NCBI GenBank assembly: GCA_021613535.1
Contig: CP075493.1
Location: forward strand, 15,190,001-15,254,000
Origin: Adineta vaga
Lineage: Eukaryota; Rotifera
Reading direction: 5' to 3'
DNA length: 64,000 bases
Each line of letters starts with the position of its first letter. Positions within the stretch are counted from its first letter, which is position 1. The notes under the pieces are model-generated. The model saw nothing but the letters and a program-made list of their open reading frames with translations. It ran no database searches and had not been told where the DNA came from. Below are positions 24,263 to 35,269 of the stretch, piece by piece. The translations under genes and the position numbers were made by a program.

Positions 24263-25504
24263 GATGAATAAATTGAAGTTGATGATATGATGAAATGAAA
24301 GCGATCGTGTATTGTATTTATAGAACGAATGAGGTCAATACATCAATTAGCGGGTGATCAAATTGACAGAATGCCATTCTACTAATTATACAAACAAGAG
24401 GGTGGGGGGTATTAACGAATGAATGAGAAGATAAAATTCTATTCTTTTTTTTGTAACAAAATAAAAAAGATTTCGTCTCTTTCTTCGATAATCAACTCAT
24501 CGAGTGAGAAGTATGGATACTCGAACATCTAAACAAGTTGATAGATGCTGTTAACACTTGATAGACATTTTCCTCTTTGAAAATCAATAAAAGAAATATA
24601 GAAAACATAAATTCATTCGAAATGTTTTTATTGAAAACTCTTTTGATTTACTATTAATAAAAATGAATTTGAAGAATATATTCTTTCATAATTTATTCAA
24701 ATCTTATTTTTATCAATTCGCATAAAAAGTCATATCAATTTTCAATAAAATCTTTCAAAATTTCATATTTTGTAAGAGAATAACTTTTCATTCAAAAAAG
24801 AAAATATTTGAATAATATAAACATTCGATTTTATTATTGTCGATATAAAAAGGTGTTGAATTGTTGTCATTTGATAGAATGGAATGTGAAAAGATGAACA
24901 GAAACAATTAATCTTCAGTTGTTTCAGAAAAGGCTTCTATAATAGTCCGTTGCCAGTTTATCTTGCACTACGCCGGTTATTCTGCGACATGTATATTTCA
25001 ATGGATCGGTATTGGCATTGATGTTGTTGATATCATTCTTGCTTTAGGATAACAAAATAAGATAGATTTGATAGAAGAAGCCACGAGTAGAAAATGTTTG
25101 TGACGAAATGAAAATTCACCCAGTATATATATATCCAAACAATTCCTAATGAAAACAATTAACACATAGCACATTTTATAATTGATCAGTGATTGATGAT
25201 TATGTTTCAAATTAAGAAACAATTACAGAACATCATCGTTCAATGCGGAAATGAATTATAAAATAACAATAATTCTTTGTAAAAATCATTCAAATGAATT
25301 CTATTAAATAAATTAAAAGAAAACATCAACAAATATTGAATAAAAAAAATTAAATTTAGATAGAAGATAACTAAAATCATTTATTATTTCAACAAATAAA
25401 TGAAAATTGTTAAGGAAATATTATTATTAAATATACAAAGATGACATTTATATATAGAAGAGAAAGTATAACAGATGAGGATTAGCGTTAACATGACATC
25501 TAAC
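24263..25504. other. Intergenic, no gene seen
   Basis: Very AT-rich spacer between two minus-strand genes. No hairpin, tRNA-like or coding signal was found. Confidence 0.5.
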
Positions 25505-26216
25505 TTACTCAATCTTTGGATAAACATTTGCTCCTAAACTAAAAGATCGAGAATAACTGATAACTGGACATTTCTCTCTCTTGCCTTCAAATGGAGGTTC
25601 AAGTAAAACTTCTTCCACTTTAATTTGTTTTAAATGACTAACATAAAGATCCGATGCTGGACTGAATTGTGATTGAACAATCATTTGAGTATCTGGTAAG
25701 ACAAGAACTTCATTTTCAGTAACAAAATGTGAATGATTTTAAATATTTATAATATGGTTGAAGAAATTCTTGATTATTACTTTTTAATGTTTGATTGAGC
25801 ATTCGATAAAAACTTGGATGAGGTTTATCCCATTCAATTGTATAAAGACGAATTGCTGGACTTTCATCAATTGTTAATCCATCCGGTGGTTGTTCGGGTA
25901 TTTCACCAAGTGCTATTTTAACATATTTAGATAAATCATGAATGATATTTTCTAAGGGTACACATGCTTTATAAAGTGGTAATAAAGGTTCTTTTGCATA
26001 ATCAATCAGTGGAAGGAAGTTTTCTTCTGTATGATTGGTCGGTTCTGGTGTATTTGTGATACCAGCAAAATCTTTCACAACTCGAGCGCTATTTGCAAGA
26101 GTATTATTTGGTAATCTTCCTTCAAAGTAATTATTTTCGTTTGAAGCATTTAGATTATCATGTGCAACTGACACTAATTCGATTCGATCAGATTTTCGTC
26201 TCGATTGTTGGTCCAT
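25505..26216 (-). pseudogene. ADP-ribosyltransferase with the catalytic middle deleted
   Basis: The N-terminal half (ATG at 26216) reads to LTIDESPAIRLYTIEWDKPH and MLNQTLKSNNQEFLQPYYKYLK, the usual lead-in to an ART core. At about 25738 the frame breaks. The minus strand then resumes in another frame with HFVTENEVLVLPDTQMIV, the E-x-E segment (ENE), and continues through VSHLKQIKVEEVLLEPPF to a TAA at 25505. The roughly 80-100 residues that normally hold the Arg motif and the Ser-Thr-Ser motif are absent, so the encoded protein should be inactive. Both ends are otherwise well preserved, which points to a recent internal deletion. Confidence 0.75.
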
Positions 26217-26587
26217 TATATTAATTATTATTGTTAATTTAAAAAAACTGTAAACCTCTACTTGACGCTAAAACTATTCGAATTGAGGATGTGAAAGAGT
26301 AAACATATATATATATATTTATATGTTTTCGTTTGCATAGAAAAATAAAGAAACAAGGATCGATGATATTTTTTACTCGTATTAAGAGAACGAGTGAATG
26401 AATGATAATTAAACTTTTTTTTTCTCACGCACGTAAAGAACAAAAGTACCTCTCAATTATTCAGATAAATCGTCGATAGTTTTGTTATTACTTTATTTAA
26501 ATAAGCAATATATTGAACGAGAGAGTGTAAGTGTGAAGAGTCAATATCTTCGACTCAATCGTTCTCATACCTTCAAAATGATTTGTA

Positions 26588-28317
26588 TTACAATTCATCA
26601 TCATCATCTCTGAGACGTTTCACTACGAGTATGATCACTCCATTTACATAGCGAACATCTATGGCTTTTCTTCGAATATCGTAAGCATAATTTTTCTCTA
26701 TTGCGGTGATAGGTACATCAATCTCGAATTTGCCCATTCGATGAGTGTTCATTAATTCTATAGAATCTTTGACTGTATTAATGAGTTTTTCTCCTTGAAT
26801 GATTACGAAAGTACCACGTATTGTTACTGTATAAGAATTCTCACAATGATGGACATTCTACTTCTATTTGAATATTGCCATTTTCAAATTGAAAGACTTT
26901 TACTCCAGAAACAAAATGTGAAGAATAATCGACACGCACCGAACCATCTTCAGCAAATTTCAAATTTTTCGACAAAGTTATATTCGCAGCTAACGTTGAT
27001 CTTGGACAAATAAACCATAATAGTTGTTCCTTGTCCAAGCTCAACTCTTGCACTTCAAGTTGCACATTAACATGACGTTGTGGCATTACTTTAATTGGTT
27101 TCTCTCGATTAGATGAGATCTTCGCAAGAATTCCAGAAGCCAAACTTTTTAAAAAGCTTTGCTGAGAATCTTTGATTCCATTATAAGATTTTACAGGACT
27201 TTCTTCAACGAGAACTTTACTCAGTAAAATCTCAATTTTGCGAATAATTGTATTGAGAATGTCACTATTTTTAGCGGCATTTGCTCCCCTAATCATTGAT
27301 CGAATTTGTTCAATTGCGAGATCATTGTATTTTTTTCCCGCTACACTATCAACACAAGCTATGACAAAATGTTTGAATTTATCACTCAACCAAAATCCTT
27401 GTGGCTGTTTACGTGCTCCAAACAATTTCACTAATTCATGGTTTTCAGTCTTTTCAACTTCATCAATTGTATGTAAATTGAAATAATTATGCACAAGCAA
27501 AAGTCGTTGTTCGATGTCAGTTGGACTTAAACCGTTGTCCTAAGGAGAGAAGAAAAAACAAGTTTAAAAGATGAGTGTGTCCGAAGAATCATTAATCACT
27601 TACAATTAATCTGTTGTATAAAGTCTTTAAATATAGTTGATCATCCAAAGTCAATTGATTGACAATACAAACGAAAATCCCTGCTGAACTGATTGCTACT
27701 TCTTGAATAAATGAATCACTCACTTGACGTTCATATCACCGATCTTTGAATGACTCATCACTATATTCTACTGGAGTTCGTGTACCAGCAGTGTCGATCA
27801 ATGCTAGTGGAACATTGTCTGTATCTGATAATAATGGTAAAGCAACACTTAAACCATTGGTACGTTCAGTAAAGGAATGATCGAGATTGATATTGGCTAA
27901 TAGCCGTAAGATAAAAGTTTTGCCAACATTATACCGACCCACAATATTGACAACAAAACGAGAGATATTCCTTTCGTTGCCTTGAAGTTTTTTATCGTAA
28001 GCATCTTTGCCTGCGGGATAGACCAAAGGATAAGATTTCAATTTACCAAAAATATCTGTTGGTCTAGTCAAATCGACGACAAAATCATAAGAACTGACAG
28101 GTTTTCCTGATGCATTAATGTTCTTTCCCGCAACTAACGCTGTTAAGTAATCGCCCAATGTAGGTAGAAGATCTCTCACAAAATCCCAAACATTCTTTGC
28201 TTGTTTGGTTGCTTCGATTATTAATTTTACATTGTTTAGTACAGTTGTGGGATCACTGTGAACTTGAATAAGACGAAGAAAGACGAGAAAAATGATTGTA
28301 TATTGATGCAAATACAT
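26588..28317 (-). CDS. Signal-peptide GTPase with C-terminal Hsp20-like domain, two lesions
   Basis: ATG 28317 opens a signal peptide (MYLHQYTIIFLVFLRLIQVH). A dynamin/AIG-like GTPase domain follows: P-loop GRYNVGKTFILRLL and G3 DTAGTRTP. Exon 2 joins across a 64-nt intron (27540-27603) at RLI/DNGLSPTDIEQRLLL, followed by a helical region to about 26860. Beyond a frame change near 26850, the minus strand encodes YTVTIRGTFVIIQGEKLIN to GVIILVVKRLRDDDDEL, ending at 26588; this resembles an alpha-crystallin/Hsp20 beta-sandwich (G-x-I-x-V ending). Lesions are an in-frame TGA at 27736-27738, within KDR-stop-YERQVSDSF, and the frameshift consistent with a 1-nt deletion. The domain pairing looks original and the lesions recent. 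The Hsp20 assignment is from pattern only. Confidence 0.65.
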
Positions 28318-28804
28318 GTTCAAGGGATTGTTGTTGCTAGCAAATATGCCGTCGAGTTAATATTTTGAAACAAAAAAAGATTGTTTTTATCGGCAATGTG
28401 TGGGTTTTCTTTCTTCTCTTCCATGGTAAACGAGATTTCGACAACTGATACCTGATATGAAGAAAAATGTTTTTTTCTTGTGGTGACTCAATAGAAAGTA
28501 AATACATCATTTCCAACCCATGGTCAGGGCAACTGTCTAATTCTTGTGTTGATACTCAATCAAATTTTACTAAGTGATTGTATCTTGTTTGATGTCCTTT
28601 CTTTCTCGATTGAAAAGAAAACGGAAGAGAAAAGAAGAAGTACTACGATCATATTTTTTTCTTATGTCGAAAACACGTTTCTTTAATGTCATAGAAATGA
28701 TAAAAAAACAATTAAAATAACACGTCCTATCACATGGATCAGTGGCATTTTGTTTCGTTTCGTTCTTTCAATAAAGTCATTGTTGTGAATTTCCTTCCTA
28801 ATCG
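28318..28804. promoter_or_regulatory. Divergent intergenic region
   Basis: A 487-nt spacer between the minus-strand GTPase and the plus-strand ART-TPR, so it probably contains both promoters. No distinct TATA box stands out. No coding signal was seen. Confidence 0.4.
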
Positions 28805-31800
28805 ATGGATCTTGATGTTCTTCCTATGAAAACAACACAAAAGCGACGCACCGACGATTGTTTGATTGTTTATTTGGATATATTCATAAATGAAGTCAAT
28901 TTAACTCAACTTTCTCAATTTAGTCTTGCGGTGAAATCATTTACTGATCCAAATGAATGTACGAATTTTATTACGCTTTTAGAGAATAAAAAGGTTTTCT
29001 GCCTTACAGTGGACTATTTCATGGATGATACCATTATCTTTCTGAATCATTCACCATTAGTCGCATTTATTTATATTATGAGTATAAATGACCTCATACA
29101 TGAGTTTTGGACAAACGATTATCCAAAAGTCAAAGGTATATATGGAACTATACACTCAGTCGTTGATGCATTAAAACGAGATATCTCATTATTTTATCGA
29201 AATACCGCTCTAGTCACTGTTATTCCTTCTGCTTTATCGTCACAATCATTAAATACTTTAGACGCAATGTTTATGTATTGTGAACTTTTGAAAGAAACAT
29301 TTCTTGAAATGAACTACGATGAGAGAGCTAAAAGTGCATTGGTTGATCTTTGTAAACGCGAATATGCTGATAGTGCGACTGCTTTACGTACAATCGATGA
29401 GTTTAATCAATATTATGAGAACCGTTCACCAACTTGGTGGTACACTCGAGACTGTTTTGTCTATCGGATGCTTAATAAAGCCTTACGAACATATGACATC
29501 GAACTTATTAATAAATTTGGCTTTTTTATCAAAGATCTTCATTATCAATTACAAAAATTTAGTTATACTTTACCATCGGAAAAATTTATTCTTTACCGAG
29601 GACAAGGGTAATGCAAATATTTTACGAGGAATTTAAATAATTTGTTTGTCGTGTAGTATGTCGATTGAAGAATTTGATAAATTGAAGAAAAATGTAGGTG
29701 GTCTTATTGCCTTCAATAGTTTCTTATCTACGAGTAGTGACAAGAATCTATCAATGAGTTATGCTTTATCTTCTCTCGACGGGATAAACATGAAGGCTAT
29801 TCTCTTCGTCATTCATGTCGATCAAACGCTAACTCCAAATGTTCTTGCGTATTTGAATGAAAATTTAAGTTATTTTCCTAATGAACAAGAATATTTGTGG
29901 GACATGAACACTGTCTTTCGAATTGGTAGAATTTTCGAAGAAGAAAATAACGTATGTCAAGTAAATCTGATGGTAACAAGTGACGATGATCTTCAATTAA
30001 GACATTTGATGGAATTTATGAGAAAAGAATCAAGGACATTATCAGGAATGCAACGATTAGGAAATCTTATGATTGACATGGGAGAATGGACCAAAGCGAA
30101 GGATCTTTATGAAACAATTTTGCGTGGAGAAGAAGGAGAAAATCTTTGTGTTATTCAACAATTAGGTTTCATCGCACATCAGATGAATGATTTAGATAAA
30201 GCACTTGAATATTATCAACAATCTCTTTCTATTATTCTCGTGACTACTCAATCGCCGAACGATCCTCGACTCGCTACTCTCTATTCTAATATTGGTTGTA
30301 TTCTTAAAGACCAAGGTCATTTCAAAGATGCAAATAAACAATTTCAACGTGCATTAGAAATTGAATTCAGCACAAATATTCCTAATCGAGAGAATATTGT
30401 AGGTAGCTCAATTGAATTTATTCATAATTTGTCTTTAACTTATCGTTTAAGGCTAGAACACGTAATAATATTGCAATTTTACTCGAACAACAAGGTCGTC
30501 GTAAAAAAGCACTTAAAAATATGAAATCGACTTTAGAAACACTTCGTGAACGTTTACCTCCAATGCATCCAGAGATTGCTGCTTCATACAATAATATTGG
30601 GACTTTGTATTACGAAATGGAAGATTATTCAAATGCTCTTCTTAATTATGAAATATGTCATGATATTCAAAAGGCATCTTTACCTCCACAACATCCTGAT
30701 CTCGTCCGTACAAATTTATACATGAAAAGAACTATGGCTATTATGCAACAACGAGAGAAAACATCGATAAAGGTAAAGAAATATCTGTTTCTGATATAGT
30801 TCTTCAAACGATTTTTGCTGTTTACTTAGCCTCTTCGATACATTGGAAGCTGCTGTCTTATTGTCGTTCTCGTGATCATCATTGGATTATTTCTATTTCT
30901 CTCAACTTCGATGAATAGAAAGATTATTCAAGTCTCAAAAAGCTCAACAATTTCTTCGCTACAAGCAACAAAATCGACGAGCAAGCTCAAATCAAATACT
31001 TGGATACAAGTAGGAAATATGTCCACTGATCGACAGCAGCATATTGCTATGTACATGCCTACGGACAATTCTGTTATGATTGTGGGAGGTTCTGATTCCT
31101 ATGGAACATTCTTAAAGAGAATGGAAAAATTCTTTTTGTCCTGCAATTGTTTTGAGAAATTTGGTCGTGACTTTTCGATCGATGGTATAGTGAAAGGTGC
31201 CGTACTTCTTCACACTGGCAATATCGTTCTTATTAATACGTCTCCAGCTAAAATTATCTTAATAGATCCAATTAATGGTACAATTGTTTCATCTTTGTCC
31301 CCATTTAGAGCAGCCAATGATACTTTTATTCCTATGTTTCTACCGGTTTCGGGTCATATACTATTAACCAATGGTAGACGTAATAATGTGAAGAGCGACA
31401 TATCTCCATATCAACTGTATGATCCTTTGTCGTTAACAATTAGCGACGTGAAAGGAGGTATAATTGCGGGAAGTGAAGATTATAGCATTTCATACATCGA
31501 TACTGTCAATCAAGTTCTTGTCACTGGAGGACGGGATACGATGATTATAGCTAATAATGCGAGGGAATTAGCTGATCTATATGATGTTGATACTAACACG
31601 GTGTCCCCTCTTGCTTCAAGAATGAACTTACCACGAGTATGGCATACATCCACCTTCATACCAACATTGAATCAGGTATTGCTTTGCGGTGGTTGCATTA
31701 GTCTGTACGCAGTAACAGGTAAATGTGAACTGTCAACTAATATTTGTGAACTATATAATCCGACTACATACAAATTTACTGTACTTCCACATACAATGGT

Positions 31801-32125
31801 CATGAATCGTTACAAACACTCAGCTGTGTATTTACCCTGGCTAGATATGGTGCTTATTGCTGGAGGAGAACGTATATTACCTGGTGGATTTACTATGAAT
31901 CAACCGTTTTTGAAGACTACAGAGTTATTTGACGCTAATTCTTTAACTTTCGTTACAGCAACCGATATGATGATACCACGTGCTTCATTTACTCTTACTC
32001 TAATGTCATCATCTGATCGTGTGCTTGCTTGTGGTGGAAACTACTATAAAATACAAATGACGACGATGACGCCATCAGACTACTGGTTAGCAACATCAAC
32101 TTGTGAAATATTTATACCATCTTGA
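28805..32125 (+). CDS. ADP-ribosyltransferase - TPR - transmembrane - kelch fusion, one frameshift
   Basis: Exons 28805-29607, 29657-30772 and 30830-32125 with introns of 49 and 57 nt. The N-terminal region resembles the 19750 gene (KSFTDPNECTNFI). The ART core has WWYTRDCFVYRMLNKAL, the R motif YRGQ, FNSFLSTS and NEQEYLWDMNTVFRI (E-x-E). Four or five TPRs follow. The frame changes near 30450-30460 (TYR-L then KARTRNNIAILLEQQG), consistent with one lost A. The last TPR exon ends at AAG 30772. The donor GTAAAG and acceptor TTTACTTAG join it in phase 0 to P-L-R-Y-I-G and a membrane helix (LIVVLVIIIGLFLFL), then about 400 residues of kelch repeats. I infer cytosolic ART-TPR and an extracellular propeller. 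The alternative is two adjacent genes. Confidence 0.62.
30830..32125 (+). other. TM-anchored kelch/galactose-oxidase-like module (moiety, or separate gene)
   Basis: This is the last exon of the model above, listed on its own in case it is a separate gene. The helix CCLIVVLVIIIGLFLFLS is followed by a Ser/Thr-rich linker and six or so kelch-type blades with GG turns: MIVGGSD, VLVTGGRD, VLLCGGC, VLIAGGER, VLACGGN. It lacks the copper-site residues I would expect of an active galactose oxidase, so a binding role is more likely. The first in-frame ATG after the acceptor lies 3' of the helix, so the membrane segment can only be translated from an upstream exon. The stop TGA (32123-32125) falls inside a CTTGAGGGTGTGG motif. 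Confidence 0.75.
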
Positions 32126-32177
32126 GGGTGTGGATTTTGGTAGGAGGTAAAGATGATGCCCACATTCACTTGAAATC
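32118..32177. repeat. Degenerate hairpin-family copy overlapping the kelch stop codon
   Basis: CATCTTGAGGGTGTGG (from 32118) is a clean left arm. A weak partner, TGCCCACATTCACTTGAA, ends near 32174. The TGA of the kelch ORF is the TGA within CTTGAGGG. Confidence 0.5.
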
Positions 32178-33738
32178 ATGTTACGCAGATTTCACCATTG
32201 CCTTCTTTGTCAGCGTTTTGCACTACATTTTTCAGATCAATTTGAATATACATTGGAATAAATCGATTAATGTTTCTTTTCTGATTCATTTGGTTTTTAT
32301 TTATAGAAAAAGACTGAAGTAAAAAGGATTAAGCTAAATGGCCGTCTTCTTTCAAACGCTCGACAAGAACATTTAGATTATAGTAATTAATACTATTCAT
32401 TACAGTAGTGTCAAACTTGAAACTTGAATTCAACTGAAAATTCTCGCGTCAATTGAAACTTTTCAATTCCAGTTTCAAATGAGATTATCTTTAACAATTA
32501 TTTCAATTGAATATAAATTTCAAGCTTGGCGTGTATGGAAACAGCTGGTCATTATGTTCATTCTGTCGTAAAATCACTTGAGAACAGTGGCAAGATCGTA
32601 TCGCCGTACAATTAAAATGCTGCTTTAACAGTTGTGAGCATGATCTTGAAAAAGTTATCCTATAGCCGAGTAAAAGTAAGTTTTTTAAATTTAAATAAAA
32701 ATATTATTATACTTTATTTGCTTAAGACGGCAACAGAATTTTTCGCTGAAATACATCCATCATCTGGTGATGTTTACACAAATGAACAATTGCTATGGAT
32801 AATAATAACGGTAAGAAGTATCGATAGAATTTCCTTATCTATGTTTTTTTCGCTTTAGTCTCAATCTCTTTTAACTGTAATAAATAAAGATATGGGTAAA
32901 TAATTTTTTTCTATCCATAAACAAGTCTCTATCTTTATTTATTATATTTAGATGATGCTATTGAATCGTTGGCTTGATCGATTATCATCATATTCTATAT
33001 GTTTAACTTCATTCTCGACTTGTTGCGCTTAATCATCTATTCTATTAACTGTGTTTAATCGTTTTTTCTCAAATAAAGAATCATCATTTATTCTCTTTAG
33101 AAGATCAAAGAAAATCGCCCTTTTTACTATAACAAACATAAAAAAATATTTTTTTCAAACAACATAAACATTTTGTCTATTTTTCTCGAAATTTCAAATA
33201 ATATGAGTCAGTGAATGATGGGAGTGTCAATATAACAAAAAGAAAATGAGTTAATATTGTACATTAGTAAGATAATCAACTAGCTGTGAAATGAAAGATG
33301 AAATATACGTGTTAAAGGAGAGAAAGAGAAAGATAAAAGTTCTTTTATATGTGTACATACATTTACATTATCAAAAGAAGAAGATTAGATAGATTAACAC
33401 CAAATACTATCCAACTATCAGATGAAATGAATATTTATTATTATTTTTATTATGAAGAAAATAAATAATGTTTATATTAAATACATATTTGTTGAGTCAA
33501 ATGCCATTCTTCTTTTTCGTCGTTATTTAATACAAGAGCGGCTACCTTATCTCTATCTTTCAATGTTGGTAAACGATGAATAAAAAAAGTGTCCAAAAGA
33601 GAAAGAATATAAGAGCACCTTTCATTTTGTTTCACTACCTTCTTCTTATTAATAATCCTCCTTTCTTTTTTCTCAAAACAGAATCGAGAAAAGGCAAGAG
33701 CATATGGCTTATACTTTTTTTTAAATTTCGACATGATT
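32178..33738. other. Intergenic; short low-confidence ORFs only
   Basis: AT-rich. A minus-strand ORF at 33477-33734 has a moderately protein-like C-terminal half (DTFFIHRLPTLKDRDKVAAL), and a plus fragment near 32730 (EFFAEIHPSSGDVYTNEQ) could be an exon remnant. Neither has a convincing start or family. Confidence 0.35.
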
Positions 33739-33740
33739 TA

Positions 33741-33962
33741 CAGTGCTGTTCAAAATTATAAGAACAAAGCTTTTTTTTATGTATTAACAAATTTTTATCT
33801 CCCTTTTCTCTGCTTAAATTGATCTCTCAAATAGTATATATATATTCGAGTACTCGAATACATATATACTATTTGAGAGATCAATTTAAGCAGAGAAAAG
33901 GGAGATAAAAATTTGTTAATACATAAAAAAAAGCTTTGTTCTTATAATTTTGAACAGCACTG
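33741..33962. mobile_element. Palindromic mariner-like MITE with TA target duplication
   Basis: A 222-bp inverted repeat that is nearly perfect end to end and centred at 33851/33852 (GAGT/ACTC). It begins CAGTGCTGTTCAAAATTATA and ends with the reverse complement, and is bordered on both sides by TA (33739-33740 and 33963-33964). TA duplication and CAGTG termini are typical of Tc1/mariner elements. It has no ORF, so it would be mobilised in trans. Near-perfect arm identity suggests recent insertion. Confidence 0.93.
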
Positions 33963-33964
33963 TA

Positions 33965-35269
33965 TATGGTTTTTAGTTGATCAGTGGATCTCGAATCTTT
34001 TCCATCAAATATAATTGTTACACATCAGAAACCATCACAGGACAGGACTGTGGTCGAGATTAGTTGCATTCAGGCGCTACATACAGAACTGTATGTAACT
34101 TAACCTTGTGTTTCTAAACCAATCAGATAGCATTCCGTGTTTTATCTGACGTTATTCTATAATATATTCTCGTCTTGAGCACGAATAGAGCAGAGCAGAA
34201 CAAGAACAAGACACGATTTTGACTTGCACAAAAAATGTATCTTCATCGTCATCTCATACTAAATATACAGTACTTTTCTAGTGATTCTATTGTTTTTTGA
34301 ATAGCTATTCGTATGATATTTTTCTTGATTTATTGATCGAAAATTTTGTACATGATCTAAGAATTCTGTTATTCAAACTCGATGATATATAAGATTTGAT
34401 ATTCTGATTTTATCTCATAAATTATTTTTCAGTTAGTTATGACAGATAGCTGTATTATAGCTCATGTTTGAATAAAATTTGTTTTGTATAATTGAAAAAT
34501 AACTGATAAATATGAAAGTTAATCGGCTGGAAGGTGTGGGTGTAGATGTTAGATGGATGTAGTACCCACACCCACCCTCAAGATGGTTCTCTATCTTGTT
34601 TCTAAGGAACTTATTCAAAACATACAAACGAACATTCATGAGATTGTGAAACATTGTGAACAAAACAGATCTTGATAAAATTTTACTATTACACTATTTA
34701 GTTGAGGTACGATCAAATATAGCACAGAAAAATAGAGCTTCTTTTTCTTTATCAGCCTGTAAAGAAAGAAAATTTCTTCAAATCTAATATAGAGGAAAAA
34801 GGCGTCACTACCACTACTTTTGGTATGTCCATGTAATTGATTTTATTTTCACTCATCAGAATCAAAATCAGATCTAGAATCGAATTAAGTCACTCAATAT
34901 CACACAGTTATAAATAGATTGTTTATAAATAGAAATAATCATGACTGTTTTCCAGAAATGTTTTCATTGGATACTCAAAATGCGTCGAATATATTTTAAT
35001 AAGCCAAAAAAACAACACAAAGTTCTTGGTATGATCCTTTTGCCTTTTTCAAAATTATATTTCTAAGAAGGAAATTGACAGGATCTCTTCTGATGTCTTT
35101 GATGTGGATGATAGTAATTCCTCTATTGTGTGTGTTAATTAATTTATAATTGAAATCGTGTTATTAACAAAAACCAATTCCTTTCATTATGGATCCTTTG
35201 TATTTTTTAATATAAGAACAAGTGAATAAAGCTGCTACAAGAAACAGTAGTTGTCTCATTTCTGAAAGT
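33965..35269. other. Intergenic with one hairpin copy
   Basis: No gene supported. Contains the hairpin at 34526-34586 and two TATAAATAG motifs near 34910-34931, about 340 nt upstream of the GPCR start. Confidence 0.5.
34526..34586. repeat. Telomere-like inverted-repeat hairpin (family member)
   Basis: Left arm GGAAGGTGTGGGTGTAG, loop TTAGATGGATGTAG, right arm TACCCACACCCACCCTCAAG. The loop is almost identical to that of the copy at 54401-54450, showing common descent and not independent telomere-like sequence. Confidence 0.8.

Noticed and set aside
2295-30460. Programmed ribosomal frameshifting at 2302, 10349 or 30455
   Set aside because: No canonical slippery heptamer or downstream stem was evident, and both +1 and -1 type shifts occur in unrelated genes.
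33477-33734. 85-residue minus-strand ORF beside the MITE
   Set aside because: The N-terminal half is Lys-rich low complexity and no acceptor or family was found; kept only as a note in the intergenic entry.
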